A DNA stretch of 51,853 nucleotides from contig JBFHDK010000013.1 in assembly GCA_041584755.1 (NCBI GenBank), positions 1-51,853 of the forward strand. The letters run 5' to 3'. The stretch comes from HB2-32-21 sp003448675 (GTDB lineage Bacteria; Pseudomonadota; Gammaproteobacteria; Pseudomonadales; Porticoccaceae). How positions within the stretch are numbered: position 1 is the stretch's first letter; every line of letters begins with the position of its first letter. The notes under the pieces are model-generated. The model was not told the origin of the DNA. It searched no databases and saw only the letters and a list, made by a program, of their open reading frames with translations. The translations under genes and the position numbers were made by a program. This document shows, one piece after another, positions 1 through 8,327 of this stretch.

Positions 1-2
1 CG

Positions 3-1037
3 GCCGTAGCCACTGGCGAGCCGGTGATGCGGGAAGGGCCTCTGCCGGGCGGCATTCTCACTCGCGTTGCCCAGAGTCATCTTCGGGTAGGCACCATGCA
101 GTACTTCTCGGCGCGCGGCGATCTGGAGTCGGTTAAAGCGCTGGCTGATTATGTCATCGAGCGGCACTACGCAGAACAAATCGAGCAAAGTCGGGAAGAA
201 CCCTATACCGCCCTGCTGACCAGCATCGTGGCCGCCCAGGCCCAACTGATTGCCCAGTGGATGAGCCTGGGTTTTATTCATGGCGTGATGAACACGGACA
301 ACATGCTCCTGTGTGGCGAAACCGTGGACTACGGTCCCTGCGCTTTTATGGACAGCTACAATCCCATGAAAGTGTTTAGCTCCATCGACACGCAGGGGCG
401 CTATGCCTTTGCCAACCAGGCGGAAATCGGCCGCTGGAATCTCAGTTGGCTGGCCCAGGCCCTGCTGCCATTAATGGCCCAGGCAGAAGGCGCGGACGAA
501 CAAAGCGCACTAAAAAAAGCCGAAGCCATCCTGGAAAACTACAGCAACATTTTTATGGGCCACTATCAGCACCTGCTGGCCGAAAAACTGGGTTTTGCCG
601 AAGCCAGTGAGGAAGTGAACCCCTTAAGTCTGAAATTACTGCAACTGATGGCCGAAGAAGGCGCGGATTTTTCACTGACATTCCGCACGCTGGCCGACCA
701 TCTCGCGCCACCCGGCGAACGGCAATTTCTTAATGACATACACACGTTGCCGGATACCTTCGCAAACTGGATCGAAGCGTGGCAAGGTCTGCTGGGCAGC
801 AAAAATATTGCGCCACAGGAAGCTCGTCGGTTAATGAACAGCAAGAATCCGGCGTATATTCCCCGCAACCATCAGGTGGAGACAGCCATACAAGGCGCCA
901 TGCAGGGAGACTATAGCCATTTCAACCGTATGGCCGATGTATTCGCCAGGCCCTATCAATACAGCGAAACGAACCACGAATTTACGCTGCCGCCCACGCC
1001 GGAAGAAGAAGTGCAGCGGACTTTTTGCGGGACTTAA
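3..1037 (+). CDS. selO: Protein adenylyltransferase SelO (YdiU), 3' part
   Basis: The frame is open from the window edge, so the N-terminal part of the gene lies outside; about 345 codons are visible, against roughly 480-490 residues in the family. SelO is a pseudokinase-fold enzyme that transfers AMP from ATP to protein hydroxyl groups and acts in redox stress. The motif HGVMNTDNM, followed by YGPCAFMD, matches the SelO catalytic and metal-binding loops (Asn and Asp ligands). The C-terminus reads FCGT, placing a cysteine third from the end, the position held by selenocysteine in animal SelO. Stop is TAA. It is followed by a 209-base gap and the metY gene. Confidence 0.93.
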   Translation, partial: AVATGEPVMREGPLPGGILTRVAQSHLRVGTMQYFSARGDLESVKALADYVIERHYAEQIEQSREEPYTALLTSIVAAQAQLIAQWMSLGFIHGVMNTDNMLLCGETVDYGPCAFMDSYNPMKVFSSIDTQGRYAFANQAEIGRWNLSWLAQALLPLMAQAEGADEQSALKKAEAILENYSNIFMGHYQHLLAEKLGFAEASEEVNPLSLKLLQLMAEEGADFSLTFRTLADHLAPPGERQFLNDIHTLPDTFANWIEAWQGLLGSKNIAPQEARRLMNSKNPAYIPRNHQVETAIQGAMQGDYSHFNRMADVFARPYQYSETNHEFTLPPTPEEEVQRTFCGT

Positions 1038-1054
1038 TTTAGGCACAGTACTAT

Positions 1055-1092
1055 GCCTTTGACTACACTTGGGGCCTTTGACTACACCTGGG
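1055..1092. repeat. Tandem 19-bp direct repeat, two copies
   Basis: Two head-to-tail copies of gcctttgactacacYtggg lie at 1055-1073 and 1074-1092, differing at one base (t versus c). They sit 18 bases after the selO stop codon, in the gap before the sulfhydrylase gene. They could be a recent slippage duplication or a pair of protein-binding sites; nothing in the sequence decides. Confidence 0.8.
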
Positions 1093-1246
1093 CTGATAAA
1101 CCGTTCTTGCCACACTAAGTTGCATGTATTTAAACGCGTCACCCTAGGCAATCGGCTAGTTTCCAGAAAATGCCATGGTCGACCAACACAACCTCAAGCA
1201 CCACCGTTACCATAAAGAAGCGGGGCTTTAATAACAGGGAACCAAC

Positions 1247-2521
1247 ATGAAACTCGAAACCCAGGCCATCCACGCGGGCTTTAACGACGACCCCACCACT
1301 CGCGCGGTCGCCGTGCCCATTTACCAGACCACGTCCTACAGCTTTCGTGACACTCAGCACGGGGCGGATCTGTTTGATTTGAAGGAACCGGGAAATATCT
1401 ATTCCCGCATCATGAACCCCACCAACGATGTGCTGGAGCAGCGTCTGGCGGCCATGGAAGGCGGTATCGCTTCCCTGTGCATGGCATCGGGCATGGCGGC
1501 GATTACCGCCACCATCAACACCCTGGCGGCGTCGGGCGACAATATTGTCAGCGTCAGCCAGCTGTACGGCGGCACTTACAACCTGTTCGCCCACACCCTG
1601 CCCCAACAGGGCATTGAAGTGCGCATGGCTTCGGGGGACGACATACCGGCATTGGAAGCACTAATTGATGACAGGACCCGCGCGGTGTTCTGCGAATCCA
1701 TCGGCAATCCGGCGGGCAATATCGTCGATATCCGGGCGCTGTCGGACATGGCTCACAAGCAGGGTGTACCCGTGGTGGTCGACAACACCGTCGCCACGCC
1801 CTACCTGTGTCGGCCTTTCGAGCACGGTGCCGACATCGTCGTGCATTCACTGACCAAATACATCGGCGGCCACGGCACCACCATCGGTGGCATTATTGTC
1901 GACAGCGGTAAATTCCCCTGGGCCGGCAATTCCCGCTTCAGGCAATTTAACGAGCCGGACCCCTCCTATCACGGGGTGGTCTATGCCGAAGCTTTCGGCG
2001 AGGCAGCCTTCATTGGTCGAGCCAGAGTAGTACCCCTGCGCAATATGGGCGCGGCACTCTCACCCTTTAACGCCTTTCTAGCCCTGCAAGGCCTGGAAAC
2101 GCTGGCCCTGCGTATGGATCGCCATGTGGAAAATGCCCAGAAAGTCGCCGAATACCTGCAAGACCACTCGCGGATTCAATGGGTCAACTACGCCGGCCTT
2201 CCCACCAGTCCCTATCATGAACTGGCCCAACGCATGACCGGCGGCAAGCCCTCGGCGATACTCAGTTTCGGCATTGAAGGCGGCGCCGCGGCCGGCGCGA
2301 AATTTATCGACGCCCTGCAGTTGATCAAACGACTGGTCAATATCGGCGACGCCAAAAGCCTGGCCTGTCACCCTGCCAGCACCACCCACCGACAACTCAA
2401 CCCCGAGGAACTGGCAGCCGCGGGCGTCAGTGAAGATCTGGTACGCCTATCGATTGGCATCGAGCATGTGGAGGATATTATTGGGGATATCGAGCAGGCG
2501 CTGGTGGCAGCCAAAAGCTAA
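1247..2521 (+). CDS. metY: O-acetylhomoserine/O-succinylhomoserine sulfhydrylase (PLP enzyme)
   Basis: This 424-residue member of the Cys/Met-metabolism PLP family very likely forms homocysteine from an O-acylhomoserine and sulfide in methionine synthesis. Visible features are SGMAAI near residue 81 (phosphate-binding region), the aspartate of VVVDNT (D179), which holds the pyridine nitrogen, and HSLTKYIGGHG with the Schiff-base lysine at K204. Length and the insert around NSRFRQFNEPDPSYHG point to the MetY type rather than the shorter MetZ/MetB type (about 390 residues). The start follows AGGGA at a suitable distance. Cystathionine gamma-synthase or methionine gamma-lyase activity cannot be excluded from sequence alone. 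Confidence 0.9.
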   Translation: MKLETQAIHAGFNDDPTTRAVAVPIYQTTSYSFRDTQHGADLFDLKEPGNIYSRIMNPTNDVLEQRLAAMEGGIASLCMASGMAAITATINTLAASGDNIVSVSQLYGGTYNLFAHTLPQQGIEVRMASGDDIPALEALIDDRTRAVFCESIGNPAGNIVDIRALSDMAHKQGVPVVVDNTVATPYLCRPFEHGADIVVHSLTKYIGGHGTTIGGIIVDSGKFPWAGNSRFRQFNEPDPSYHGVVYAEAFGEAAFIGRARVVPLRNMGAALSPFNAFLALQGLETLALRMDRHVENAQKVAEYLQDHSRIQWVNYAGLPTSPYHELAQRMTGGKPSAILSFGIEGGAAAGAKFIDALQLIKRLVNIGDAKSLACHPASTTHRQLNPEELAAAGVSEDLVRLSIGIEHVEDIIGDIEQALVAAKS

Positions 2522-2655
2522 CTCCACAAAGGCTTAAGCATTCGAAAGTTACTTTATGGGCCCGGCCGTGAACGCGGGTCGGCCTGGCTTGCGCCAAGCT
2601 ACAAAATAGCCCGCCAATTCTCCCGAGGAACGCTCAAATCAAGTGATTCAGACGG

Positions 2656-3591
2656 CTAGCCAATCATCTCGGCAAGGGCCGGGGTCAACTGATGATGCCG
2701 AAAGCGGTAACCCGCTTCGGTAAGTTTACGCGGATGTACGCGCAGGCTGGTCAAGAGCATTTGCTCACCCATCTCCCCAAAAGCGAATTTCACGATAGCC
2801 GCCGGCAGCGGAAATAGCGCCGGGCGGTGTAGCGCTTTAGCCAACGCCCGCGCAAACTCGGCGTTGCTCACCGCTCCGGGTGAAACAAAATTGATCGGGC
2901 CATTGAGACTTGTTTCGGCCATGACAAAGGCCACCATGGACACGAGCTCGGGCAAGGTCAGCCAACTGAACCACTGGCGGCCATCACCGATGCGGCCGCC
3001 CAAACCGAGCTTAAACGGTAACATCATGCGCGCAAGCGCACCTCCCTCGGGACTGAGCACGACACCAAAACGCATGTGCACCAGGCGCACGTCCCCATCA
3101 TCCAGAAACTGCGCAATCGGCTCCACCTGTTGGCAGATTTCAGATAAAAACCCCGAACCAGCAGCGCTGCTTTCGTCGGCGGGGTGATCACCGGTATCGC
3201 CGTAATAACCTATTGCGGAGGCCATCATGACCAGCTCGGGTTTTCTTTCCATTGCCAAAATTGCTTCGGTTAACACCTCCGCACCATCAATTCGGCTTTG
3301 CAAAATACGCTGCTTTTTAGCGGGGCTCCAGCGGCTATCCCCCGCGTTCTCACCCGCCAGATGGATCACCACATCAATACCATCTTGCTCCGTACTCGCG
3401 GTATTGAGCGGGAACAAACGACACTCAACAGCTTCCGGGCACCAATACGGCTCAGTTTCAGGCCGTGGTTCACTATCGGCAATTCGTCGCAGAGCGATCA
3501 CCCGATGCCCCTGGGCACTGAGATATTTTTTTAGGGCGCTGCCAATCAAGCCGCTAGCGCCCGTGACAAGAATGGTTTTAGATTGCTGCAT
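2656..3591 (-). CDS. TIGR01777-family epimerase/SDR39U1-like protein
   Basis: A 311-residue NAD(P)-binding protein of the atypical SDR family TIGR01777 (E. coli YfcH type). The nucleotide-binding motif GASGLIG is at residues 11-17. The central part carries DVVIHLAGEN and the SAIGYYGDTG segment typical of the family, and the C-terminus (about 255-311, ending LTPALAEMIG) matches the DUF1731 extension. The substrate is unknown. It is transcribed divergently from ppk2, with 79 bases between start codons, so the two share a promoter region. The ribosome binding site is weak. Confidence 0.88.
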   Translation of the reverse strand: MQQSKTILVTGASGLIGSALKKYLSAQGHRVIALRRIADSEPRPETEPYWCPEAVECRLFPLNTASTEQDGIDVVIHLAGENAGDSRWSPAKKQRILQSRIDGAEVLTEAILAMERKPELVMMASAIGYYGDTGDHPADESSAAGSGFLSEICQQVEPIAQFLDDGDVRLVHMRFGVVLSPEGGALARMMLPFKLGLGGRIGDGRQWFSWLTLPELVSMVAFVMAETSLNGPINFVSPGAVSNAEFARALAKALHRPALFPLPAAIVKFAFGEMGEQMLLTSLRVHPRKLTEAGYRFRHHQLTPALAEMIG

Positions 3592-3670
3592 GGCTGATTA
3601 AGTGCCTCGCTGTGTTATGTTTAAACGTGACCTGATGTCCGGGATTCACCCGCGCTAACGGGATAGGAAT

Positions 3671-4429
3671 ATGAAAAAGAGCACTTATAAACAAGCGTTG
3701 TTGCAACTCCAGATCGAGTTGGTCAAGGCGCAAAAACAGATTATCGACCAGGGCCACAAGCTGTTGGTCATTCTGGAAGGCCGCGACGCTGCGGGAAAGG
3801 ACGGCACCATCAAGCGCGTCGTGCAGCATTTGAGCCCCCGGGAAACGAGAGTAGTCGCTTTGGGCAAGCCTTCGGATCGCGAGCAAAGTACCTGGTATTT
3901 CCAGCGCTACGTACCCCATTTGCCCGCTGCCGGTGAATTCGTCCTGTTTAACCGCAGTTGGTACAACCGCGCTGGCGTCGAGAGGGTAATGGGTTTTTGT
4001 ACTGACAACCAATACAGCGAGTTCATGGATACCGTTGTCGAATTCGAGTCCATGTTGATTCGTTCCGGCGTTCATCTGTTCAAGTTTTACCTCGATATCG
4101 ACAAGCATGTGCAGGAGCAGCGCTTGGCCGAACGTCGCAGCGACCCGCTCAAACAATGGAAACGCAGCCCTATCGACGATCAAGCCCAAGCCCTGTGGGA
4201 TGAATACAGCGATGCGCGCAACACCATGCTGACTCGCACCGATCACCCGGCGGCCCCCTGGACCATCGTACGCGCCAATAACAAGCGCAAGGCGCGACTC
4301 GAGCTCATTAAGCATCTGCTCCACGAGTTACCCTATGCTGACCGGCGTCGGGCATTGCTAAATCCCGATCCGGACGTGCTTTTCCATTTCGGCACAACGC
4401 TGATCGATTCAGGTCGCATTGCGCCCTAG
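3671..4429 (+). CDS. ppk2: Polyphosphate kinase 2, class I type
   Basis: This 252-residue P-loop kinase uses polyphosphate to phosphorylate nucleoside diphosphates (or the reverse), linking polyphosphate stores to GTP/ATP supply. The Walker A loop is EGRDAAGKDG at about 36-45; the lid and base-binding segments include FNRSWYNRAGVERVMGF at about 93-109, and there is a Walker B-like FKFYLDID stretch near 135. The single-domain length of about 250-300 residues fits class I PPK2. Class assignment, and preference for ADP or GDP, is inference. A GGGATAGGAAT sequence precedes the ATG. The stop codon lies inside a perfect tandem 17-bp repeat. Confidence 0.93.
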   Translation: MKKSTYKQALLQLQIELVKAQKQIIDQGHKLLVILEGRDAAGKDGTIKRVVQHLSPRETRVVALGKPSDREQSTWYFQRYVPHLPAAGEFVLFNRSWYNRAGVERVMGFCTDNQYSEFMDTVVEFESMLIRSGVHLFKFYLDIDKHVQEQRLAERRSDPLKQWKRSPIDDQAQALWDEYSDARNTMLTRTDHPAAPWTIVRANNKRKARLELIKHLLHELPYADRRRALLNPDPDVLFHFGTTLIDSGRIAP

Positions 4430-4459
4430 CCCTGACCTCTATCTAGCCCTGACCTCTAT
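4426..4459. repeat. Perfect tandem 17-bp repeat over the ppk2 stop codon
   Basis: The unit ctagccctgacctctat occurs twice without mismatch at 4426-4442 and 4443-4459. The first copy includes the ppk2 TAG stop. The second copy also contains TAG but lies beyond the stop. This is consistent with a recent duplication by replication slippage. Confidence 0.88.
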
Positions 4460-4600
4460 ATTGACCGAACGTAGAGTGCTTTAGCCGCGGTAATCCTTTA
4501 GCGTGGCTGGCAAAAATCGAATCACTGCCAACTGATTGAGTCCGTTTGTATGCGGTTACGCTGCACTCTCGCACGGTAATTTCTTGGCAAGCAAAAACCA

Positions 4601-4657
4601 TTGTACAAGTATTGACTAATTGTACAACTTTGGTTAACTTGACCAATCCTTGTACAG
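4601..4657 (+). promoter_or_regulatory. Promoter with TTGTACAA operator boxes for the photolyase operon
   Basis: Perfect TTGTACAA boxes lie at 4601-4608 and 4620-4627, 19 bases apart, and a near-copy TTGTACAG at 4650-4657. A sigma-70-like promoter overlaps them: TTGACT at 4612-4617, then TTAACT/TAACTT around 4634-4640. A protein bound to the first two boxes would cover the -35 element and spacer, as expected for a repressor. The best candidate is the MerR/CarH-like protein encoded by the second gene of the operon. The boxes and spacing are seen directly; binding by this regulator is inference. Confidence 0.72.
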
Positions 4658-4668
4658 GGTTGTCTCTC

Positions 4669-5622
4669 GTGTATAACTTTAACCGGCAACGCCCCCAACT
4701 CGGTATCAGTAGCTGTGTGACCGGCCAAGCGGTCCGCTACGACGCTGGCCATAAACGCTCCGCATTTTGCGTGGATGTGCTGGGCGAGCACGTCGATTTC
4801 CTGCCCCTGTGCCCGGAAATGGCCATCGGCATGGGCAGCCCAAGACCCACCATACGCCTGGTGCAGGAGCCAACGGGGCTGATTGCCCGTTGCGCGGATG
4901 GTCGTGATCTGACGCAGCCCCTGCGCGACTACGGGCGGGAAAAAAGCCAAGAACTGGACTGTATCGCGGGTTATATCTTTTGCGCCAAGTCGCCGAGCTG
5001 CGGTATGGAGCGGGTCAAGGTCTACGATGCTGAGGGCAAAGGCAGCCGCAAAACCGGTACCGGGGTGTTTGCCGCACAGTTAATGGCCATGCAACCCAAC
5101 TTGCCGGTGGAGGAAGACGGCCGTCTCAATGATCCGATGCTGCGAGAGAATTTCATCGCCCGAGTCTACGCCTACCACGACTGGATCTGCCTTATTAACG
5201 CAGGTTTGAATCCGGCGGCACTGATCGAATTTCACAGCCGCTATAAGTTCCTGGTCATGGCTCACAGCCCGGTGGCCTACCGGGAACTGGGTCAGCAATT
5301 GGCCGATCTTTCAAAAGATATCGACGAAATCGCCCGGTGCTATATCGCGCAACTGATGCGTACCCTGGCGCAGCCAATTACCCGGCGCAACCACGCCAAC
5401 GTGCTGCAACACATTCAAGGGTATCTGAAAAACAGCCTCAGTTCGGCGGAGCGGGTCGAGCTGGCAAAAAACATCGACAAATACCGAATTGGCAAATTGC
5501 CGCTGCTGGCGCCCATCACCCTGATTCGGCATTACCTGGCTGTGCACCCCAATGACTACATGGCGAGCCAGCGTTATCTGCAACCCCACCCCGACGAACT
5601 GAAATTACGCTATGGAATCTGA
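4669..5622 (+). CDS. DUF523 + DUF1722 (YbgA-type) protein
   Basis: Two domains are visible: an N-terminal DUF523 part (GISSCVTGQAVRYDAGHK early; AKSPSCG near residue 115) with conserved cysteines, and a C-terminal DUF1722 (YbgA) part beginning around FHSRYKFLVMAHSP. DUF523/YbgA proteins are repeatedly found beside photolyase genes, and DUF523 has been linked to thiouracil desulfidation; the role here is not known. An ATG 123 bases upstream would put the operator boxes inside the coding region, so the GTG at 4669, giving MYNFNRQRP and 317 residues, is preferred. The last 11 bases overlap merR, indicating translational coupling. It is the first gene of an eleven-gene operon. Confidence 0.85.
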   Translation: MYNFNRQRPQLGISSCVTGQAVRYDAGHKRSAFCVDVLGEHVDFLPLCPEMAIGMGSPRPTIRLVQEPTGLIARCADGRDLTQPLRDYGREKSQELDCIAGYIFCAKSPSCGMERVKVYDAEGKGSRKTGTGVFAAQLMAMQPNLPVEEDGRLNDPMLRENFIARVYAYHDWICLINAGLNPAALIEFHSRYKFLVMAHSPVAYRELGQQLADLSKDIDEIARCYIAQLMRTLAQPITRRNHANVLQHIQGYLKNSLSSAERVELAKNIDKYRIGKLPLLAPITLIRHYLAVHPNDYMASQRYLQPHPDELKLRYGI

Positions 5623-6451
5623 GTCACTGCTGCCGATACGGGAAGTCGCGCGCATTACCGGCGTCAATCCGGTGACACTGCGCGCCTGGCAACGCCGCTA
5701 TGGCCTGATAAAACCACAGCGCACCGCGAAGGGGCACCGGCTATACAGCAAGGCCGACATGGAGCTGATTCGCGAAATCCTCTACTGGCTGGAACAGGGC
5801 GTCAGCATCGGCAAGGTCAGAGGCTTACTCGGCCAGGACCAGCAGACTGTGACAGGGACTGCTGATTCAAGCTGGGAGCAGGCCCGGCAGGATTTGCTCG
5901 ACTCGGCCCGAGCGCTGGCCCATGACAAGCTTGAAAACCAAGTGCGGGAGCTGGCCAAGCTCTACCCCGTACCACTTTTTTTGCACCGCATAATCGAGCC
6001 CTGGCTTGCCGATCTGGCAACCCTGCAACGGCCGGATCGGGAATTGATCCAGCACAGTGCTCACGCTGTACTGATGCACTTTATCCATGAGGTGCTGAGT
6101 ATACAGTCCGGCCCTCGCATCGCGGTGGGTTCAATCGGCAAGGCGCCGACGCTATCCCTCCCGCTACTGAGGTACGAACTGCAGGACATGGGTTGTCGCT
6201 CAATCGACCTGGGGCCAATCCAGTCCGAGCAACTGCCCCTGGCCGCATCGCGACTTAAGGCCGACGCCTATGTACTGCTGCTAGGTAGTGGTCTCACCGG
6301 AATGTGGCTCGCGCAGCATCAGCCGGAGTGGCCGGAGCCGGTATTTCTTGTCGGCCAGCTCGGCACCGTATACCGCACCGAGGGTTGGCTGGACAAGCCG
6401 TTCGCCACACACGTTTCGGAGCTGGAGGGTTTTCCGCCATGCGACACCTGA
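5612..6451 (+). CDS. MerR-family regulator, CarH/LitR/MlrA-like
   Basis: A 279-residue regulator. Residues 7-72 form a MerR winged helix of the CarA/CarH/MlrA group (REVARITGVNPVTLRAWQRR, then the RYG...KGHRLYS wing). Residues about 90-160 resemble the helical part, and 165-275 the Rossmann part, of a B12-binding domain (SIDLGPIQSEQL, AYVLLLGS). The cobalamin-ligand motif DxHxxG is absent: the matching segment reads GKAPTLSLPLL (176-186). It therefore probably does not sense light through B12 itself. By family and position it likely represses its own operon through the TTGTACAA boxes. Its 3' end overlaps phr by 13 bases. Confidence 0.88.
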   Translation: MESESLLPIREVARITGVNPVTLRAWQRRYGLIKPQRTAKGHRLYSKADMELIREILYWLEQGVSIGKVRGLLGQDQQTVTGTADSSWEQARQDLLDSARALAHDKLENQVRELAKLYPVPLFLHRIIEPWLADLATLQRPDRELIQHSAHAVLMHFIHEVLSIQSGPRIAVGSIGKAPTLSLPLLRYELQDMGCRSIDLGPIQSEQLPLAASRLKADAYVLLLGSGLTGMWLAQHQPEWPEPVFLVGQLGTVYRTEGWLDKPFATHVSELEGFPPCDT

Positions 6452-7905
6452 TGTGGTTTCGCAGTGATCTGCGTATTGGCGACAACCCGGCGCTCTACCA
6501 GGCCAGCCTTAATGCCGATACTGTCACCGCGCTATATATCGACTGCCCTGGCCAGTGGCGCCGGCATAACTGCGCTGACATCCAACGTGACCTGGTGCGT
6601 CGCTGCGTCGATGCCCTGGCGCAGGACCTGGCGAAACTGGGAATCCCACTGCGCGTGATTACCGTGGACACCTTCACCGAGGTGTCCTCCAGTGTGCAGG
6701 AGCTGGTGCAAGAACAGGATATCGACGCGGTGTTCTGCAACAACGAAGTGGGCGTCAATGAAGCTCGGCGCGATCGGGCCGTGGCCACCCGGTTGGATAT
6801 CCCGCTTCACACGTTTAATGGCGACTGCCTGATCGAACCCGGAGCGCTGCAAACGGCCCATGGCGAAATGTTCAAGGTATTTACACCCTTCTCCCGGGCG
6901 TGGCTGTCGATGCTGAAAACACGCGGCTGGGGACTGTGCCCGACGCCGGTCGCCCAGGGGGCAGCCCTATCGCCGTCGGCTCCCGACTGGTCCGATGCGA
7001 CTCGCACCGAACAGTCCACGGTCAACAGCAGTGCCTGGCCCGCCGGCGAGCGTGCGGCGCTGGCGCGATTGCGGGAATTTTGCGCACACCACCTGCTCGA
7101 CTACGAAAAAAATCGTGACCTGCCGGCGCTGGCGGCAACCAGCTCTCTGTCCCCCTACCTGGCCATTGGCGTGCTCTCCCCCGGCCAGTGCCTCAGTGCG
7201 ATGGAAGGCCAGCTGGGTTTTGTGCCGCTCAGTCGTGGTGAGCACGGTTTCGCCTGGCTCAATGAATTGATCTGGCGCGAGTTCTACCGCCATCTGATGG
7301 TTGCTCATCCCCATCTGTCGATGCACCGGGCGTTTAAACCAGAAACTGAAGCACTGCGCTGGAGTCGCAACGAAGGCGACTTTCAACGCTGGTGCGACGG
7401 GCAAACCGGTTACCCCATCGTTGATGCGGCAATGCGCTGCCTCAACCAAACCGGCTGGATGCACAACCGTCTGCGGATGATCTGTGCCAGCTTTCTCTGT
7501 AAAGACCTGCATATCGATTGGCGCAGGGGGGAAGGCTACTTTATGTCGCAACTGATCGATGGCGATCTCGCCGCCAACAATGGCGGCTGGCAGTGGAGCG
7601 CCAGTACCGGAGCCGATGCCGCGCCTTATTTTCGAATCTTTAATCCGACTCGACAAAGCGAGAAATTTGATCCCCAAGGTGATTTCCTGCGCCGCTGGTT
7701 GCCGGAATTACTCGACGTGCCGACCCGGCATATTCACCAACCGCGGGCGTGGCTGGACCAGTATGAACCGCACAACAGTTATCCCCCGCCCATCGTCGAT
7801 CACCAACGAGCCCGCGAATACACCTTGCAGCTGTTTCGTGAGTTAAGAAAAACTAAGCGCGACGATCACCACACGAACCGAAATCAAACGGTACTGCCCC
7901 CATGA
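6439..7905 (+). CDS. phrB: Deoxyribodipyrimidine photolyase (CPD class I)
   Basis: A 488-residue light-driven flavoenzyme that splits cyclobutane pyrimidine dimers. The N-terminal antenna domain starts MRHLMWFRSDLRIGD; the FAD/DNA-binding domain shows WLNELIWREFYRHLM near residue 273, the RWCDGQTGYPIVDAAMR block, and the long signature from GGWQWSASTGADAAPYFR (about 382) to IFNPTRQSEKFDP, close to E. coli PhrB. The ATG at 6439 follows GGAGGG at nine bases and yields the normal N-terminus; an earlier in-frame ATG at 6304 would add 45 low-complexity residues. It overlaps merR upstream and the SnoaL-like gene downstream (ATGA), so it is translationally coupled on both sides. Confidence 0.96.
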   Translation: MRHLMWFRSDLRIGDNPALYQASLNADTVTALYIDCPGQWRRHNCADIQRDLVRRCVDALAQDLAKLGIPLRVITVDTFTEVSSSVQELVQEQDIDAVFCNNEVGVNEARRDRAVATRLDIPLHTFNGDCLIEPGALQTAHGEMFKVFTPFSRAWLSMLKTRGWGLCPTPVAQGAALSPSAPDWSDATRTEQSTVNSSAWPAGERAALARLREFCAHHLLDYEKNRDLPALAATSSLSPYLAIGVLSPGQCLSAMEGQLGFVPLSRGEHGFAWLNELIWREFYRHLMVAHPHLSMHRAFKPETEALRWSRNEGDFQRWCDGQTGYPIVDAAMRCLNQTGWMHNRLRMICASFLCKDLHIDWRRGEGYFMSQLIDGDLAANNGGWQWSASTGADAAPYFRIFNPTRQSEKFDPQGDFLRRWLPELLDVPTRHIHQPRAWLDQYEPHNSYPPPIVDHQRAREYTLQLFRELRKTKRDDHHTNRNQTVLPP

Positions 7906-8327
7906 ATCACGCCCTTGAAAAATTCCAGGATTTTTACAGCCAGCAACTTAGTGGAGCCGACTTAACGCGTCTTCACGAAGTTTACAGCCCCCAAATACTA
8001 TTCATTGATCCAGTTGATCAACTGATCGGAATCGATGCATTACGAGTCTACTTTCAGCACCTTATGAACGGGCTCGGCAATTGTCGCTTTGATATTTCAA
8101 CAATTCAGGAGGGCGACGCGGAAGCGTTTGTTATCTGGCAAATGCATATTCGCCATCCACGGCTGCGGAGCGGGGCGCAGATCACCGTCGATGGTAGCAG
8201 CCATCTCAAGTTCACCGCACAAATCGACTATCACCGGGATTATTACGATCTTGGCGCCATGCTTTATGAGCATTTGCCGCTGCTCGGCACCGCCGTCCGT
8301 CATCTGAAGGGACGGCTTGCCTCATGA
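7902..8327 (+). CDS. SnoaL-like (NTF2-fold) protein
   Basis: This 141-residue protein fits the SnoaL/NTF2-like cone fold: an N-terminal helix region (FYSQQLSGADLTRLHEVYSP), FIDPVDQLIGIDALRVYF, and strands through HLKFTAQIDYHRDYYDLGAMLYEHLP. No catalytic role is known for this subfamily; it recurs in photolyase/fatty-acid-modification operons. Start and stop codons overlap both neighbours by four bases (ATGA), so it is certainly part of the operon. A scaffold or small-lipid binding role would be speculation. Confidence 0.82.
   Translation: MNHALEKFQDFYSQQLSGADLTRLHEVYSPQILFIDPVDQLIGIDALRVYFQHLMNGLGNCRFDISTIQEGDAEAFVIWQMHIRHPRLRSGAQITVDGSSHLKFTAQIDYHRDYYDLGAMLYEHLPLLGTAVRHLKGRLAS

Noticed and set aside
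1035..1037. Selenocysteine readthrough at the SelO end
   Set aside because: The stop is TAA, and a cysteine codon (tgc) already occupies the Sec position.
1093..1246. SAM or cobalamin riboswitch upstream of metY
   Set aside because: No conserved core sequence or matching stem arrangement could be found by eye; only the tandem repeat stands out.
3578..4324. Long open frame antisense to ppk2
   Set aside because: It is the mirror of a well-supported gene on the other strand in GC-rich DNA, has no family features and no ribosome binding site.
6967..7677. Long open frame antisense to the photolyase gene
   Set aside because: Photolyase is certain on the plus strand; the antisense frame shows no domain and overlaps the whole FAD-binding part.
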